This document shows, piece by piece, positions 10,923 through 23,160 of a stretch of 25,807 bases of DNA. Position numbers and translations under genes: made by a program. Source of the stretch: Spirogloea muscicola. Taxonomy: Eukaryota; Streptophyta; Zygnematophyceae; Spirogloeales; Spirogloeaceae. Position 1 is the stretch's first letter, and each line of letters opens with the position of its first letter. Under the pieces are notes generated by a model. The model did not search any database. It saw only the letters and a list, made by a program, of their open reading frames with translations, and had not been told where the DNA came from. The stretch is from positions 310,428 through 336,234 of the forward strand of contig WELB01000156.1 of the NCBI GenBank assembly GCA_009602725.1. Direction: 5' to 3'.

Positions 10923-13900
10923 ATGTCGGCCGCAATGACCACCGCCTGCCTGCAGGCCGGCATGGTGGGCACCGCCAGCCGTGTAGTCATCGCCGATGCA
11001 GCCCTCGGCAGCTGCCCAAGTGTGCGATTAGTACTTGGATCACCAGCTCCGACGTGGTTATGGAGAGCAGCGACCCGGCAGTCCGCGCGGCCGGCAACAT
11101 GGGGAGCTCGTCGGCAGGGCCTCGTTGGCCTGCCGCAGGCGCGGTATGTTGGGCCCGACCCGCTGCCGCAGGACCAGGGAGAGGTGCGGAAGCTACGCGA
11201 CGGCCTCGAGTCGCTGCGTCGGGAGCTGGACGACGCCCGGGCCAAAGGTGAGCGCTGAGGCATAAGCATCTCTCGGCGCCACTAGGTGAGGACCCATTGG
11301 AGCTTTCATTGCGGCTTGAGGTCACTGATGGTCGTTATGGCTTGGCTTGCTTCCAGCCGGCTTGGCGCGCAACCGCCATGGCCAGGTTGCGGTGCGCGTG
11401 GAGGAGCTCCAGCAGCTGGCCATGGGCGCTCTGCGGCGGCGCGACGACGAGGCGGCCAGGCGGGCGCTCGAGGATAAGCGCAGCGCCGCCGAGGACCTGG
11501 CCAAGGCGGGCCAGCGCGCTGACGTTCTCGAGGCCCTGTGCGACAAACTGGCCCAGGTGGGGAAGGAGGGAGGGAAGGAGGGAGGAAGGAAGGAGGGAAG
11601 GAGGAATGAGGGAGGTGCTTCCGCAATTGCTGTGACCCGCCATTTCTGCGACTGGCGGTTCTGAACCTCCATGGCTGCTGTCGTTACTTGGTGCAGGCCA
11701 TTGCTGACAAAGAGGCGCAGATTGCGAAGCTGTCGCCCGGAGGCTACTCCAGGCCGCCATCGTCGTCGTATGGGGCAGACAGGCCGCTGGTCCTGCCCCC
11801 GGCGCCGGCACCTGGTGTCTCGCAGTCGCCGCTGAGTGAGGAGGAGCTGCGGCGCCGGTTCCTGGACATGGAGCGGCAGGACCTGGAGCGCATGCTCAAC
11901 CGCAGCCCCGCATCGCCTTCTCGGCGAGACAGCGACTCTGGCTTTGGTGGCAGCGGCGGCGGCAGCAGCGGTGGTGGTATCGGCGCCGGTGGCGATGATG
12001 GCGGCGCTGTGATCGACGACGCGCGGATGGAGTACGGGGAGGAGCCCCGCCGACAGGGCCCCCGGTCAGCAGATCCCTACCAAGAGCGCCGAGCGTCCGC
12101 GCCACAGGCAGCGCCTGCAGCGCCAAAGGTGCCGGTGGGCGTAGCGGGCATTGACGCGGAGATTGAGCGACTGGAAGGGCGGGAGGCAACGCTCGCCGCG
12201 CGTGGGACGGCCGGCGCGGCGGACCTCGCGGCTGCCCGCTCGCTTCTGGCGCGCCTTCGCGAGCTGCGCACCAGGTCGGCCGCTGCTGCCTGCACTTTGA
12301 TCTGCCTGCTCTCTGTAGCTTCCGAAGCTGAATGAAGACTTGAGCTTTGGTCCTCCTTGACGCCGCAGAGCACTGGACGAAGATGCTCGCAATGGCGGCG
12401 CAAGTCGGCGCTCAGCCACAGAGGCGCCATCGCCGGACGCCAAGCAGGCAGTGGCCTTCCTGCGAGAAGGGTGCGTGGCAGCTCACTCGACGTGCGTGGC
12501 AGCCATGGCTACCTCACTGCCGTCGGCGGCTCGGATAGGGTGCTGATGCTCGTGGCATCGGCTTACTTGTGCTTGCCTGGTGCAGGGACGCCGACCGCGC
12601 CGCCGTGTGCCTCTACCGGCTGCTCAAGCGCGGCAGCAGCGCCGTCGCAATCTGGGACGACGCCGCTGCAGGCTCCGGAGGCCGCCTCTCGGTCGCAGAG
12701 GCCTCGGATGTCTACGCCGCCTTCATCGTGAGCGTCCCTCTACACTGAGGCACTGCGGCACCTTCTGCCGCCCTCCATAGTTTTGGCACTTACCGCAAGC
12801 CTGCGGCACGAGTCGTACCACCTAAGGGCTACGCGGCACAGTCCGCTCTGACCAGGGCAAATGCGGCGTTCGTTTCAGCGGCTGTATGTCATTCCCGAGG
12901 TGCTGGCGCAGTCGCCAGCAGCCATCGCCTGGTCTCAGTACTCCTTCAGTAGCAGCTCCAGCGGCGACAATGGGCGCCAGCTGCTCGACCGGCTGCAGGT
13001 GGGGCCATGGCCGGCTGCCGCACAGATGTCACATTCTAGGAGTTTTATGACCGTAGTGCGTGTGCCGGCTGGCCCCTGCTTCCTGACGTGGCGGCAATGG
13101 CGCCCGGCCTCTGTGACTACGGAGCAGCGCTTCTTGGGCATGTCGGAGAGCATGGCGGCAGCTGTTCACGGGCGGGTGTACCGCTCTGTGGCGATGGAGC
13201 GTGCTCTGGCTGCCGACCCAGGTATTGCCATCACATAATAAAGAAGGCATTATGCCTGTTCAGTGATAGTTGATACTGTATGTCATGAAGCATTTGACCT
13301 GCCTGCCATGACACAGTAATCTGCTGCATGCTTGTTTTGACATTACATATCATACTAGATGTAATATATATACCATGTTAGATATTGTTGGCCAGTCAAG
13401 GAGAGGTCAAACAGCCGTTCACCTGCCGCCGCCCCTTCCTGATGGAGAACAAGGAAGGGCGCACCCAAAGCTTCAGCTAGCTATTGCACTGAATTGCATG
13501 GGGCAACTTTGCAGGGGAGACGGCGCGTACGCTGCAGGCGCTGGCTGCTGTCCTCGGTCTGTCCCAGTCGCAGCGCCCCGAGATTCCGGTATGATTGTGT
13601 GGCTGTGCTGCTTGGCCTGTGGAGCTTGTCGTGATCAGATCATCAGTCGTTCAGTCGATTGACTGGCCGGTCAGTCGGTCTGCTTGATGACCGGCCAATT
13701 GATTACAGCTGCACAATAGCAGCTGCAAGCTGTGCATCTGGTATATGGGGCCGTTGAAGCGAAGGTAAAGAATGGCGGCATGGCAGGGGCAAGCAGAGGC
13801 AGCTGGCAAGTACAAGAGGCTGGTGGCGGCGGCACTGCACGAGGTCACGAGCTCCCTTGGCGCCGGCGGTGCCCGCAGCGGCAGCAGCGAGGCGCCGTGG

Positions 13901-16900
13901 GCGATCCAGGATCGGCAGCTGCAGGCGAGCGAGCAGCACGGCAGCTCGAGGGCTCCCATGGCAACTGCTAACCTTGTTCTCCAGCATCACCACCTTCCAG
14001 AACACCCAACTGATGCCGTGTCCAAGGCCGGCATGGTGGCGGTTGCGCAGGAGCTGGAGCAGGGCCTCGCCCAGCTCGGGCTCGACGCCGCCGCGGCGCA
14101 GTCGGCGACCGTTGCCGCAGGGCGGGAGCTCTGCGACGAGCTCCTGCACTCTGCGCTCGAGGCGTACCGCCGTGGCACTGGCAGCTTCAAGGTGCGAGTG
14201 TACCACGACCCCTTGTGGCGCCAACGCCAGATTGCTTCAGCTGCCTCCTAGATTCGGATGTCCTCATCTAAGTCTGTTGCTTACACGTCCAAGTTGTGGT
14301 CAGGGTGGAGCTGCGGCGATCGAGTTGCAGAACGTCGTGCGGCTGGTGGAGCACGCAGTACTGCCGGCGTACCGGCTCGCCTCGCAACAGCGGCCGCCGC
14401 AGTCCGAGCGCGACAAGTACAGCAGCAGCTTCATGCCGTCGTCCCGGGGCTTCTATCCGGACATTGCCTCCGGCAGCCGCACCCCAGCGGCGCCGTCGTC
14501 GCCGGAGGAGTCGCAGCAGCTTGCCGGCCTCCTGCGGACGCAGCTGGTCTCTGGCAAGGACGCCGAGGACCTTTACCGGGCCTTCTGTGAGCGCGAGCTC
14601 GGCCTGCGCGCCATGAACGCTGCCTCGGCAGTCGCCCAGGGCCAGTTGGCGCGCTGGTAAGCTTTTCTATTGCGGCCAGTCTGCCATGTCAGGTCAAGCG
14701 CGGCAGTGATTCAGGTGTAGGATTCAGGACGTGCAGCGCCTGATTGACGACCTGACTGCGACCTTATTTATATGATCATTATCACTTGTCGTATCATAAT
14801 GATGATAATCAATACGGCTTGCTTGCTGGGTGGCAACGTCTGGTGCAGGAACACAGCGGAGGAAATGGTGCCGCTGCGGGGGGCCGCTGTGCTGGAGGGC
14901 GTGCTTGGCCTGCCATCATCCGTGGCACTGTCCACCGCGACGCGTGTCGCAGTCGCCGGGTATGCGTCTGCGCTGCGTGCTGCCTTGGAGGACTCGCGCA
15001 TCACCAACGAGGAGCGGTCTGCTCTAGGTGAGCCCTTGTACCATTGATATATTTTCTCAAAATATACAAATCATACGAAGCACACATTGATAATCTACTC
15101 AATTTGTGCCGTTCCCTGACTTTATCACTGCAGATTTATCTTGCAACCAAGAGCCCGGTACCAAGTGACCAACATATCCCTTACACATGGTGCTGAAGCG
15201 AGGCACCTAATTGTTCCCGGTTCGTTATGCATCCGTTTGTTGTGCATCCACAGCGGCGCAGCGGCGGGCACTGGGTCTGTCAGAGGAGGAGGGCGCGCGC
15301 GTGGAGGATGCGGTTGCTGCGCAGAAGATCGGGACCGTGTCGCGCAAGCTCCTCGACAAGCGGTATACCCTGACTCTTTTGCACTTCCGCTTCATTCAGA
15401 AGCAATGTGCATGTGCAGCCCCGGCTAACGAGAGCTAACCAGTAAGGGATGTGACTTGGCCAGTAACCGGGGTGGGGACATCTCTGCGGCTGACATTCGC
15501 GACCTTGTGGCGCTATGCACAAACCTCCGGGCCTCGCAGGTTTCCTCCTCAGCACTAGCCCACTTTCCCCTCCTCCCTCCTCGGCTGCTAGGCTCCTCAT
15601 TTAAAGTACCTCGCCTCCATGTCCTTGCTACATCTGCTCTATCCTTCCTCCTTCATTGAGTTCTCAAGCTCCAACGTTCTCAAAGCTCTGGATCTGAATG
15701 CTGACATCCAACCTTGACCTTTACTTATAAACTGAACTTCAAATGCTAGGCACCCAGTCTCCTGGGGACTATGCACTTGGTGCTAGGCATGCAGAATTGT
15801 ACGACTGAATCCGAAGCCCTGATCTCATTCACCCAGAAGCTAAAAGTCATACTCTGATGGTGTCACCCGCAGCATGAGCTTCGCATAAGTCGGCGCTTGC
15901 TGCTGTTGAATCTCATGCACAAGAGCCGCTGCACGCGATACACTTTAGGCAAGGGCCATAGTCGCTGTGATGCCAGCAGCGTCACTCCTCACGGTGGCCG
16001 GTGGCGCAGGTCACAAGCCTGGATGCCAGAGAAAAGCTGCTGCTCTTCCGGCGCGCAGTGCAAGCGGCCCTGGAGCCTGCACCCGACAAGTCTTCAGGCA
16101 AGGCTAAGAACAAACACCTGTAAACTGGGCACTGTGCTCTCAAGTCCATGATATGCTGCACATTCTTGTCGCCCGCTTGTCCTGTGCTTGCAGCATGTAA
16201 ATGCTTTGACCAGGAAGTTGATGAGAAGGGTGGTGGTGAAGCCACCATAATAGAGCACATTGTTACTGACGGTGGTCCTGCCCCATTGCACCCCGCAGCA
16301 CTGCCATCGTACACGGCGCTGGACGGCCTGCAGATGCTGGGCGTGCTGCGGCGGGCGCTGGCGCTGCCGCAGGCAGACGCGGACTCCACGCTCACGTCCG
16401 TGACCGAGGCGGTGGCTGGCAGCCTGCTGACGCAGGCCCGGGCATCGCTGCAGCGGGGCCAGCTGGAGCTCGCTGCCGACGACATGGGCCGCCTGGCGGT
16501 GGCTCTGGCCCTTCACCCAAGCCCCACGGCCCGTGGTCTAGGTGACAATCTGCTGAGACCTTGTGTTATCGTCAATTGGTGATTGCGATTGCAATATCAG
16601 CAGATGTCAATCGTCAATGCCAACGACTTCCTCCAATGAAAGTGCTTGCAAATGTGAAGTGCCATTAGTGCAGTGATCCTGAGTTGGGTCCAAGCCGAGC
16701 TGTGTGCTATTGTATTTGTGAGACTGAGTCCAGGGACATGATCTATGCCAAAGCACTTGTCACCATGCAGGCTTACGGAGATTCCTCCTTTGGCCCGCAA
16801 TTGTTGATTTATACCACCCATTTCTTTGCCCTGACAGGCAGCAGCGGCAGGATGAGGGAAGCACGCGATCTGTACCTCCTATACAGCAATCGTCGCGCTC

Positions 16901-16995
16901 GCTGGGAGCGAGATATGCGGCAACCGGTGGATGTTCGCCAGCGCGATGTGGAGGAGGAGATGCTGCGCCGCCTTCAGTACTTCTTGGGGATCTGA
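10923..16995 (+). CDS. Tic110-like protein with PspA/IM30 (VIPP1)-like N-terminal coiled coil, 16 exons
   Basis: Exons: 10923-11247, 11357-11556, 11697-12274, 12369-12470, 12586-12727, 12879-12998, 13125-13221, 13515-13588, 13787-14191, 14304-14656, 14849-15027, 15254-15362, 15464-15539, 16010-16097, 16299-16541, 16838-16995. Phase is kept throughout: 1082 residues plus TGA. Residues 1-75 are Ala/Ser/Arg-rich and could be a plastid transit peptide. About 84-188 is a coiled coil with the PspA/IM30 pattern ([18 protein letters not shown]). A Ser/Gly/Pro-rich linker follows. From about 400 to the end it resembles the helical repeats of Tic110, the inner-envelope protein-import scaffold: [49 protein letters not shown], and a C-terminus LYLLYSNRR to RRLQYFLGI like Tic110's LYAIYSK to RLQYLLGI. 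The two Tic110 membrane helices are not visible. One intron (16098-16298) is GC-AG. Start codon and some junctions are inferred. Confidence 0.7.
11557..11612. repeat. Purine-rich (GGGA/GGAA)n tract at an intron 5' end
   Basis: Directly after the GTGGGG donor of intron 11557-11696 lies a run of GGAGGGA and GGAAGGA units on the sense strand. Confidence 0.8.
14657..14848 (+). other. Intron with unresolved candidate extra exon
   Basis: After an AG at 14719-14720 the frame carried from the previous exon reads [15 protein letters not shown], which looks helical like its neighbours, but it runs into TGA near 14773 with no GT donor first. An AT-rich patch (14764-14816) with partial inverted symmetry around TGATCATTATCA and TGATGATAATCA follows. 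Skipping it joins 14656 to 14849 in phase and matches Tic110 spacing, so I treat it as intron. Confidence 0.4.
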
Positions 16996-17124
16996 GCAGC
17001 AGTCAGGAGGGGGCGATCCAAGCCCTTGGAGGTCTACGCTGCATTGCTTACTCGTTGACCAGCCACCATCTGAGTTGACGTGCTCTTGCAGCAAGATATC
17101 CATGAGCTCGTGATCTGCTGCTGT

Positions 17125-17156
17125 TGTGGGTAACTCGAGATGTGGGTAACTCGAGA
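17125..17156. repeat. Exact 16-bp tandem duplication
   Basis: TGTGGGTAACTCGAGA occurs twice head to tail, about 130 bases after the stop codon of the Tic110-like gene, probably in its 3' untranslated region. Confidence 0.9.
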
Positions 17157-17869
17157 GCCAGCGGTCAAGCAAAGAGTCTGAGCAGCTAGGGCTTGCCAAT
17201 GTACCAGTCAGTATTTTATGATAAACATGCCTGCTCTTGCGGCTGGGATCAATGGAGGTACGCCCCAATGAAGTTTGCAGCTAAAGTTGTTGGCGTGTTT
17301 GGTAACGACGGCCCATGTTGAATTCATGCTGTGCATTGGTTCATGAGTGGTGTTTCAAGACTTTTTCACAGCCTTGGAAGAGCTCGCAATTTCTCACAGC
17401 CTTTTGAACCCTTTTTCTGCTGCGAGCTGAACTTGTATCTCAGCCTTCTTCAATCCCTTATGTTGCTGTCGGCATGGCACCGCCTGTCTACCGCCGTGTG
17501 CCTACCAGGTCATGGTGGGTGGCCCTTTGTATGCCAGCAGCTCATTGGCATATCTCGGTAAGAGGCTTGTGTTGCTGTTGTTGAGTACACTATAACTTGC
17601 TGCTGTGGTTTTCCGAGGACTTATGCTGGCATGACTGCACAACACATTGATATAAGCTCCCTGAGCATGCACATAGCAAAGCCACAAGCGCTTTGATGGC
17701 AAATACTTCTCAAACAGCCTTTTCCAAGAGCCAGGCTGCCGCAGCTCGAGCTCGGTCGCATCAGTGCACAGCAATGGCTCTTGGCATCCCTGCGGCTATC
17801 GCACGCAGTGACATCTCAGGACTGACATGGCTGCGAAGCAACCTTACTCTGGGCATGCGCTGGCGACGT

Positions 17870-18012
17870 ATCCTTCTTGTTCATTCCCTTTTCTGGGCTG
17901 GCCTCTGTTTAGTACCTTTTATTCTCACAGCCGTCGCCCTCTACTGGAAGCGTCTTCTTCTTGTTCTCGAGAGAAGGAAGACTCTTCCAGTAGAGGCGAC
18001 TGGCCAGCCCCG
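17870..18012 (+). mobile_element. Foldback (MITE-like) element copy B
   Basis: An outer 9-base inverted repeat, GGGCTGGCC (17895-17903) and GGCCAGCCC (18002-18010), encloses a strong inner hairpin. CTCTACTGGAAG (17939-17950) pairs exactly with CTTCCAGTAGAG (17984-17995), and the pairing extends with GTCGCC/GCGAC outside and GTCTTC/GAAGAC inside. A related, more decayed copy lies at 9735-9912. This organisation fits a non-autonomous foldback transposon. No target-site duplication was established, and a structured RNA or snapback duplication is possible. Confidence 0.55.
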
Positions 18013-18250
18013 AAAGTATGGACAAACGTCGAAGGGCCGAGAGAACCTCCAAGGCACACAGCGACTCAACTTGCCACTGGGTGCTCAATATCCCCTGGTG
18101 AGCAGTCGCAGATCCAAGCAGAAAGCGCGGCCAAAATGACCTCCTGGTGGCTGTGAGAGGCCAAAGGAGCCCAAAGGAATGGACAAGGTCTGAAGGAGCC
18201 AGATCAACGAAACCAGTCTCTGAGTATCGGGTCCCATGGCCATAGCCAGA

Positions 18251-18288
18251 GGTTTAGGCTTTAGGGTTTAGGGATTAGGGTTAGGATT
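18251..18288. repeat. Interstitial telomere-like tract (TTTAGGG)
   Basis: GGTTTAGGCTTTAGGGTTTAG and the bases that follow give about five TTTAGGG-type units, two perfect, roughly 420 bases upstream of the GatB start codon. Confidence 0.8.
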
Positions 18289-18701
18289 TCAGCCCGAATC
18301 AACACAAGGGACTTTGTTAGCCAGCCAGGTCAACCCAATGCGCCTCTGAGTCTACTCGGACTGAGCGTGGTGCGTCCAAGCTTATAGACTATCGCGACTA
18401 GGTGAGGATGTCCAGCTTCCGAAAGCCAAGGACGACGGCGACGACGACTGCGGCGGCGGATGACCTCAAGCTCTGGCTCTGCGGAAGTTAGGCGCTGCAG
18501 AGCGAGCAGGGCGAGGCGACAGAAGGCCTCGAGCTCGCGGGCTCCTCTGAGCCCGCGAGCCCCGAGCCGCCGTTGCAGAGCTGCAGCCGCAGCGCAGCTT
18601 TGGACCTGAGAAGGCGCTCTGCAGCCGGCAAGCGGCGCCGTGGGGGCAACAGAATTGGGCAGCCAGCATTGCGTCGTTGCGGCGCTGGGGCCTTGGCCGC
18701 C

Positions 18702-21700
18702 ATGGCCACGGCCGGCGCAGCGCTCATGAGCCCCGGGGCCGCGCTGGGGCGGCTCACCGCGGCCGCTGGAAGTAAGCTGTGCCTTCCCGTCGCTGTGGAG
18801 CTTGTGCAGCTCGTTGGCCAGTCTAGCTGCCACCGTCATTGGCCGCCGGTGTCCGGACAAGGTTCTGGGTTTATGGTAATGGCTTCTAGGACCAGGCCTC
18901 ACGATGTTTACAGCATGGTGCGTTGCCTCTGACACCTCGGCAGTCTTGGCGGGCCTGCGCAGCTGCGGCGCACTTCCTGCGGCTGCCACAGAGCGCGTGC
19001 GATCACCTCTTCAGCGGGCACCTGTGGACGAGAACCGCCGGCGGCGCCGCCTGCTCGAGGCGCAGGTCAGCACCTGGTGCTTAGCAGTGTACTGGCAATC
19101 CGCAGTTATTGCCAATTTGCGCAGAGGGGCTCAAAGTTCCACGTAGAACATTGGAACCATGCCCACATGCTCTAGATCATGATGTTGTGATCAGGGGTTA
19201 AGTGCATTAGCAGTTCTGATTATTGACCCCCGCAAGGCTCTTTGCCAAGCAGATATATTATTCCGAGCAGAGCATCCGCTTTGTGCTGATTGGCAGCCCA
19301 TATTGTTGCTTGCTCACTACATGATGCAATCGGCGCTGTGCTTCAGGCTGGCTGGCCGGCGCCATGGCCACAAATTCCCAACTGGGTTACCAATGACAAG
19401 ACAGCCTGCCTCAGCTGGTGCACGGGCGGCGGTCTCCACAGAGGTCGCTGCACCTGCCCTCGAGCAGGTGCTAGCCGTGGAAAAGACGATGCCGAGGCCG
19501 ATGGAGGCTCACTGCTTAGTTGCAAATGATGACAGTATCACATAGATCATACTGCCAAGAGATAGCAAGAAGTAACAACGCATGTGATTGCCCGGCTCAT
19601 ATTGACAGCATTTGCCAGCAGTGAAGTGTCCGCACTGCGCCATTGCAGTAATCTCATTTTTATCATCTAGCTACTCAACCCCTGAACATGACAATATATA
19701 CAATAAGCAAGTGGGTCGGACATTGGCAGCGTGACACGACAACCGCTCAGTGCTTGCAAGTTGCACATGTTGCAGGCCGAGGAGCGCGGACGCGCAGAGT
19801 TTGAGGCGGTGATTGGGATCGAGACGCACGTGCAGCTAGGCACCTCGACCAAGGCATTCTGCAGCTGCGCCTCCCAGTATGGCGCGGAGCCAAACACGAA
19901 CGTGTGCCCTGTCTGCATGGGCCTCCCTGGCACCCTCCCAGTCCTCAACGAGTGCGTTGTGGAGGCTGCCGTCAAAGTAGGCAGCTCTTGACTACACACT
20001 GCCAACAGGCATATCGTCTTAAGTCAGCATCCATAAGGGCTTGAGATGGATTTGTTCTTAATATTGGCATCTGAATCTGCAGGTCGGGCTGGCCCTGAAC
20101 TGCAAGATTGCACTGCGATCCAAGTTTGACAGAAAGCAGTACTTCTACCCGGACCTTCCAAAAGGGTACCAGATCTCGCAGTTTGACGTTCCCGTGGCAT
20201 TCGGTGGCTACGTGGACGTTGACTTGCCGGTCGAGGCGGGCGGTGGCCACCGGCGCTTTGGCATCACCCGCGCACACATCGAGGAGGATGCCGGCAAGCT
20301 TGTGCACGCTGGCGGCGAGGGAGCACTATCAGGGTCAACTCACTCTCAGGTAGCCCCACTGCTGATATACTCAGTCAGCTTCAATATGTCTTTTCAATTT
20401 GGCAAAAGCGGCTGTTTATGTTTCTAAGAACTGCACATATAAGCTGATGGTGACAATCAACAGTGTCGCAAGGTGAAGTGAACTTACTATTCTGCCTTGG
20501 ATACACAATCTCAGACGCGTCACATAGATTGTCATCTCTATTTAGTACTTGGCTTCTGACTGTCTGATAGTCGTGGGATTTGCCTCAGGTGGACCTGAAC
20601 AGGGCAGGGGTGCCCCTCTTAGAGATCGTATCGGAACCAGACATGCGGTCGGGGCTGGACGCCGCTGAGTACGGTGCCGAGATCCAGCGGCTGGTGCGCT
20701 ACCTCGGTGCCGGCAACGGCAATATGGCTGAGGGCTCCATGCGCTGCGACGTGAATGTTTCTGTGCGCCCTCAGGGCGCCGAGAAACTTGGCACCAAAGT
20801 GCGTGTGATAAAAAACAGAAACCCCAGGACTCAAAACCTTCATGTCAAGCTAAGGCCGTGTACTATGTGCTAGGTGCTGTATACTGGTTTCATTCCTCAG
20901 ACTTAGTCTGTACACTTCTAACCTTCATGTGCTATGCACCTGCTCTGTCTGCATAGCGACCTGACTCTGACTTTGTCAAGCCAACCAAGGATGCTCATCA
21001 CTGAGCTCTCAATGCTGCATGTGTGCTTCAGGTGGAGATCAAGAACATGAACTCGTTCTCAGCGATGCAGCGGGCCATCGACTATGAGGTCATACGGCAG
21101 ACGCAATTGCACTGGGACGGGCGAGGCCATGAAATTGTGCAGGAAACGCGGCTGTGGGAGGAGGGCGCCCAGGTCTGCTGCGTCATGTTTGCCGTTGCTA
21201 CAGTGACCTTCTATGGCCAGTGTACAGTCCAGTATTGTCGTCTCGCGGACAATGTCTGTGACACAGTCCAAGCACGTCGCAAGTCGTGTCCAAGTTGTGC
21301 CTGCTGTTCTGAAGATGGGTTGCTTTTGCTTTTGCCCTGCGTCCAGCGCACAGTCACGATGCGTGTCAAGGAAGGCCTGGCCGATTACCGCTACTTTCCA
21401 GAGCCCGACCTGCCGGAGCTCGTCCTCTCAGCCGCCTTCTTGGATCGGCTGCAGCAGCAGCTTCCAGAGTTGCCGGAGGCCAAGCGGCGGCGATTCCAGG
21501 GCATGGGCTTGAGCATGCAGGATGTCATTGTCCTTGCTGATGACAAGCAAGTAAGATCAAGTGCCTCATGGGCGCTCTAGTCTACTTTAACACCAGCATT
21601 GTGACCTCAAGTTGCATTAATCAGATTTTGTACACAGTCAAGGTCCCTTGATGACTGATGCAATGCTTCGATGCTGCTGGCGTGGGACAGCAAAATCAGC

Positions 21701-23160
21701 AATGAATCAGCAATATCTACACTAACTGAGGCGTTGGGGTGGCGTTAATGACTGCGTGTGTCATGAATGGGACTTACTCTCCCTCATTGACTGCTGCCCT
21801 GTGCAGTTTGCTGACTACTTTGACGAAGTGCTGTCCCATGGCGTCGATGCCAAGGCCGCGGCGAACTGGCTCATGGGCGACGTCACGGCGTATCTCAAGG
21901 CCGAGAAGCTCGGCGTGCGCGACGTCAAGCTGCCGCCGGCGATGCTGGCAGAGCTCATCGCTCTGATCAAGAGCGGTGTCATCAGCGGCAAAATTGGGAA
22001 GGAGGTGAGACGACACAAAGGACGCCTGATTGCTCTGAATCCACGTGCATTCCTCCGGCTGCGCAGCTGTGTGCCAAGCAGTAGCATCCTCTTGCTCTCG
22101 TGCAGCTGCCGGAAAGCTTTAGCAGAAGCAAAGCTGCCCTTGTCTGTGACCCTCATGTGTTGGTGAGCGATTGCGGTGGCAGATCCTGCCGGAGCTGCTG
22201 AAGGATGGTGGCAGCCCCAAGCAGGTCGTCGAGAGCAGGGGGCTGATCCAGGTCTGCTACTGCGCATAATTACAGAAAAAGAACTCGTTATCTTGATTCT
22301 CACGAGCTTGACTGTGCGAATTAGGAACGCCCACCCAGCATGTCATCCTCCTAGGTCCTAGATTTTGTAGAATTGCACTGGACGGCTTGCGGGCAACCAG
22401 CAACCCTCAACGGCACTCAAAGCACTAATTGCTCATACATAGCACTGAATGCCCGTAACCCTTATTTGAAGAAAACCCTAACGTACCTACCTGCCGCCAC
22501 TAAATCACCTAAAGGGTTCACCGAGGAGGGGCGCCTCATGCCACCCCTTGCTTCTGCTGCCCTTGCTCCTGCTGACAGCACCTAAGCTTAATGACTGACA
22601 TTTGCTCTCGTCGCCATTTGCCATTTCTTGTCGGCTTGGCAGATGTCAGACGAGGGGGAGCTGGAGAAAATCGTTGATGGCGTCATTGCTGCCAACCCCG
22701 ATGCACTGGCTAAGTACCGCTCTGGCAAGACCAAGCTGCAGGGCTTCTTTGCCGGCCAGGTGCACCCCACCACCGCTTTCGCTTGCGGCTTCCGCTTCTA
22801 ACGTGCATTGAATTCCTACGATGGAATCTGAGCCCAGTGCCTAGTTTGTAACTTCATAGCCGTACTCTTGTACTTGAGCTGGCAAATGTGGACAGCACCA
22901 GTGACTAATCTTCTTGGCCCCTTGTACGCTCGCATTAGTCAGGCAAAGGTGCTAGTTGCAATCTTCTCACTACAGTGCAAGGTAGAAACTGATATACACA
23001 GACCGTGGCATGCTTGAATGAGGGACAGTATGCGATGACAACCTTAATGAGGCACTGAATTGAAGTTGTCTTTTTTATATTCCAGGTCATGAAGGCTACA
23101 GGGGGCCGCGCCAACCCCACGGCCCTCAAGAGAATACTGCTCGAGAAGCTCAATGCCTGA
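18702..23160 (+). CDS. GATB: Glutamyl-tRNA(Gln) amidotransferase subunit B, organellar, 11 exons
   Basis: GatB is the tRNA-binding kinase subunit of GatCAB, which converts Glu-tRNA(Gln) to Gln-tRNA(Gln) in plastids and mitochondria. Exons: 18702-18771, 18944-19065, 19776-19976, 20083-20349, 20589-20798, 21032-21172, 21347-21550, 21807-22004, 22183-22251, 22643-22759, 23086-23160; all phases agree, giving 557 residues, as expected for plant GatB. Residues 1-64 are Ala/Arg-rich and fit an organelle-targeting peptide. The catalytic part starts at [12 protein letters not shown], has the zinc site CSC and [18 protein letters not shown], and the GatB signature [17 protein letters not shown] (about 222-238). 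Then come [19 protein letters not shown], and the C-terminal tRNA-binding YqeY-like tail ending [15 protein letters not shown] 18702 has a good context (CCGCCATGG). TGTAA, a likely poly(A) signal, follows at 23363-23367. Confidence 0.96.

Larger units (their letters stand above)
16996..18701. other. Non-coding region between Tic110-like gene and GatB
   Basis: Apart from the 16-bp duplication, foldback copy B and the telomere-like tract, nothing coding was recognised on either strand. It should contain the 3' untranslated region of the upstream gene and the GatB promoter and leader. The sequence just upstream of the GatB ATG (18420-18700) is GC-rich and open in several frames, with no upstream in-frame ATG favoured. 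Confidence 0.5.

Noticed and set aside
15873-15948. Candidate exon [18 protein letters not shown] in the Tic110-like gene
   Set aside because: It starts in phase but its only donor (GC at 15949) is phase 1, while the next exon at 16010 needs phase 0. Skipping it joins 15539 to 16010 cleanly and fits Tic110.
19303-19545. Open frame with EVAAPALEQ between GatB exons 2 and 3
   Set aside because: Its possible splice sites do not keep phase, and the flanking exons join directly in phase into a normal GatB.
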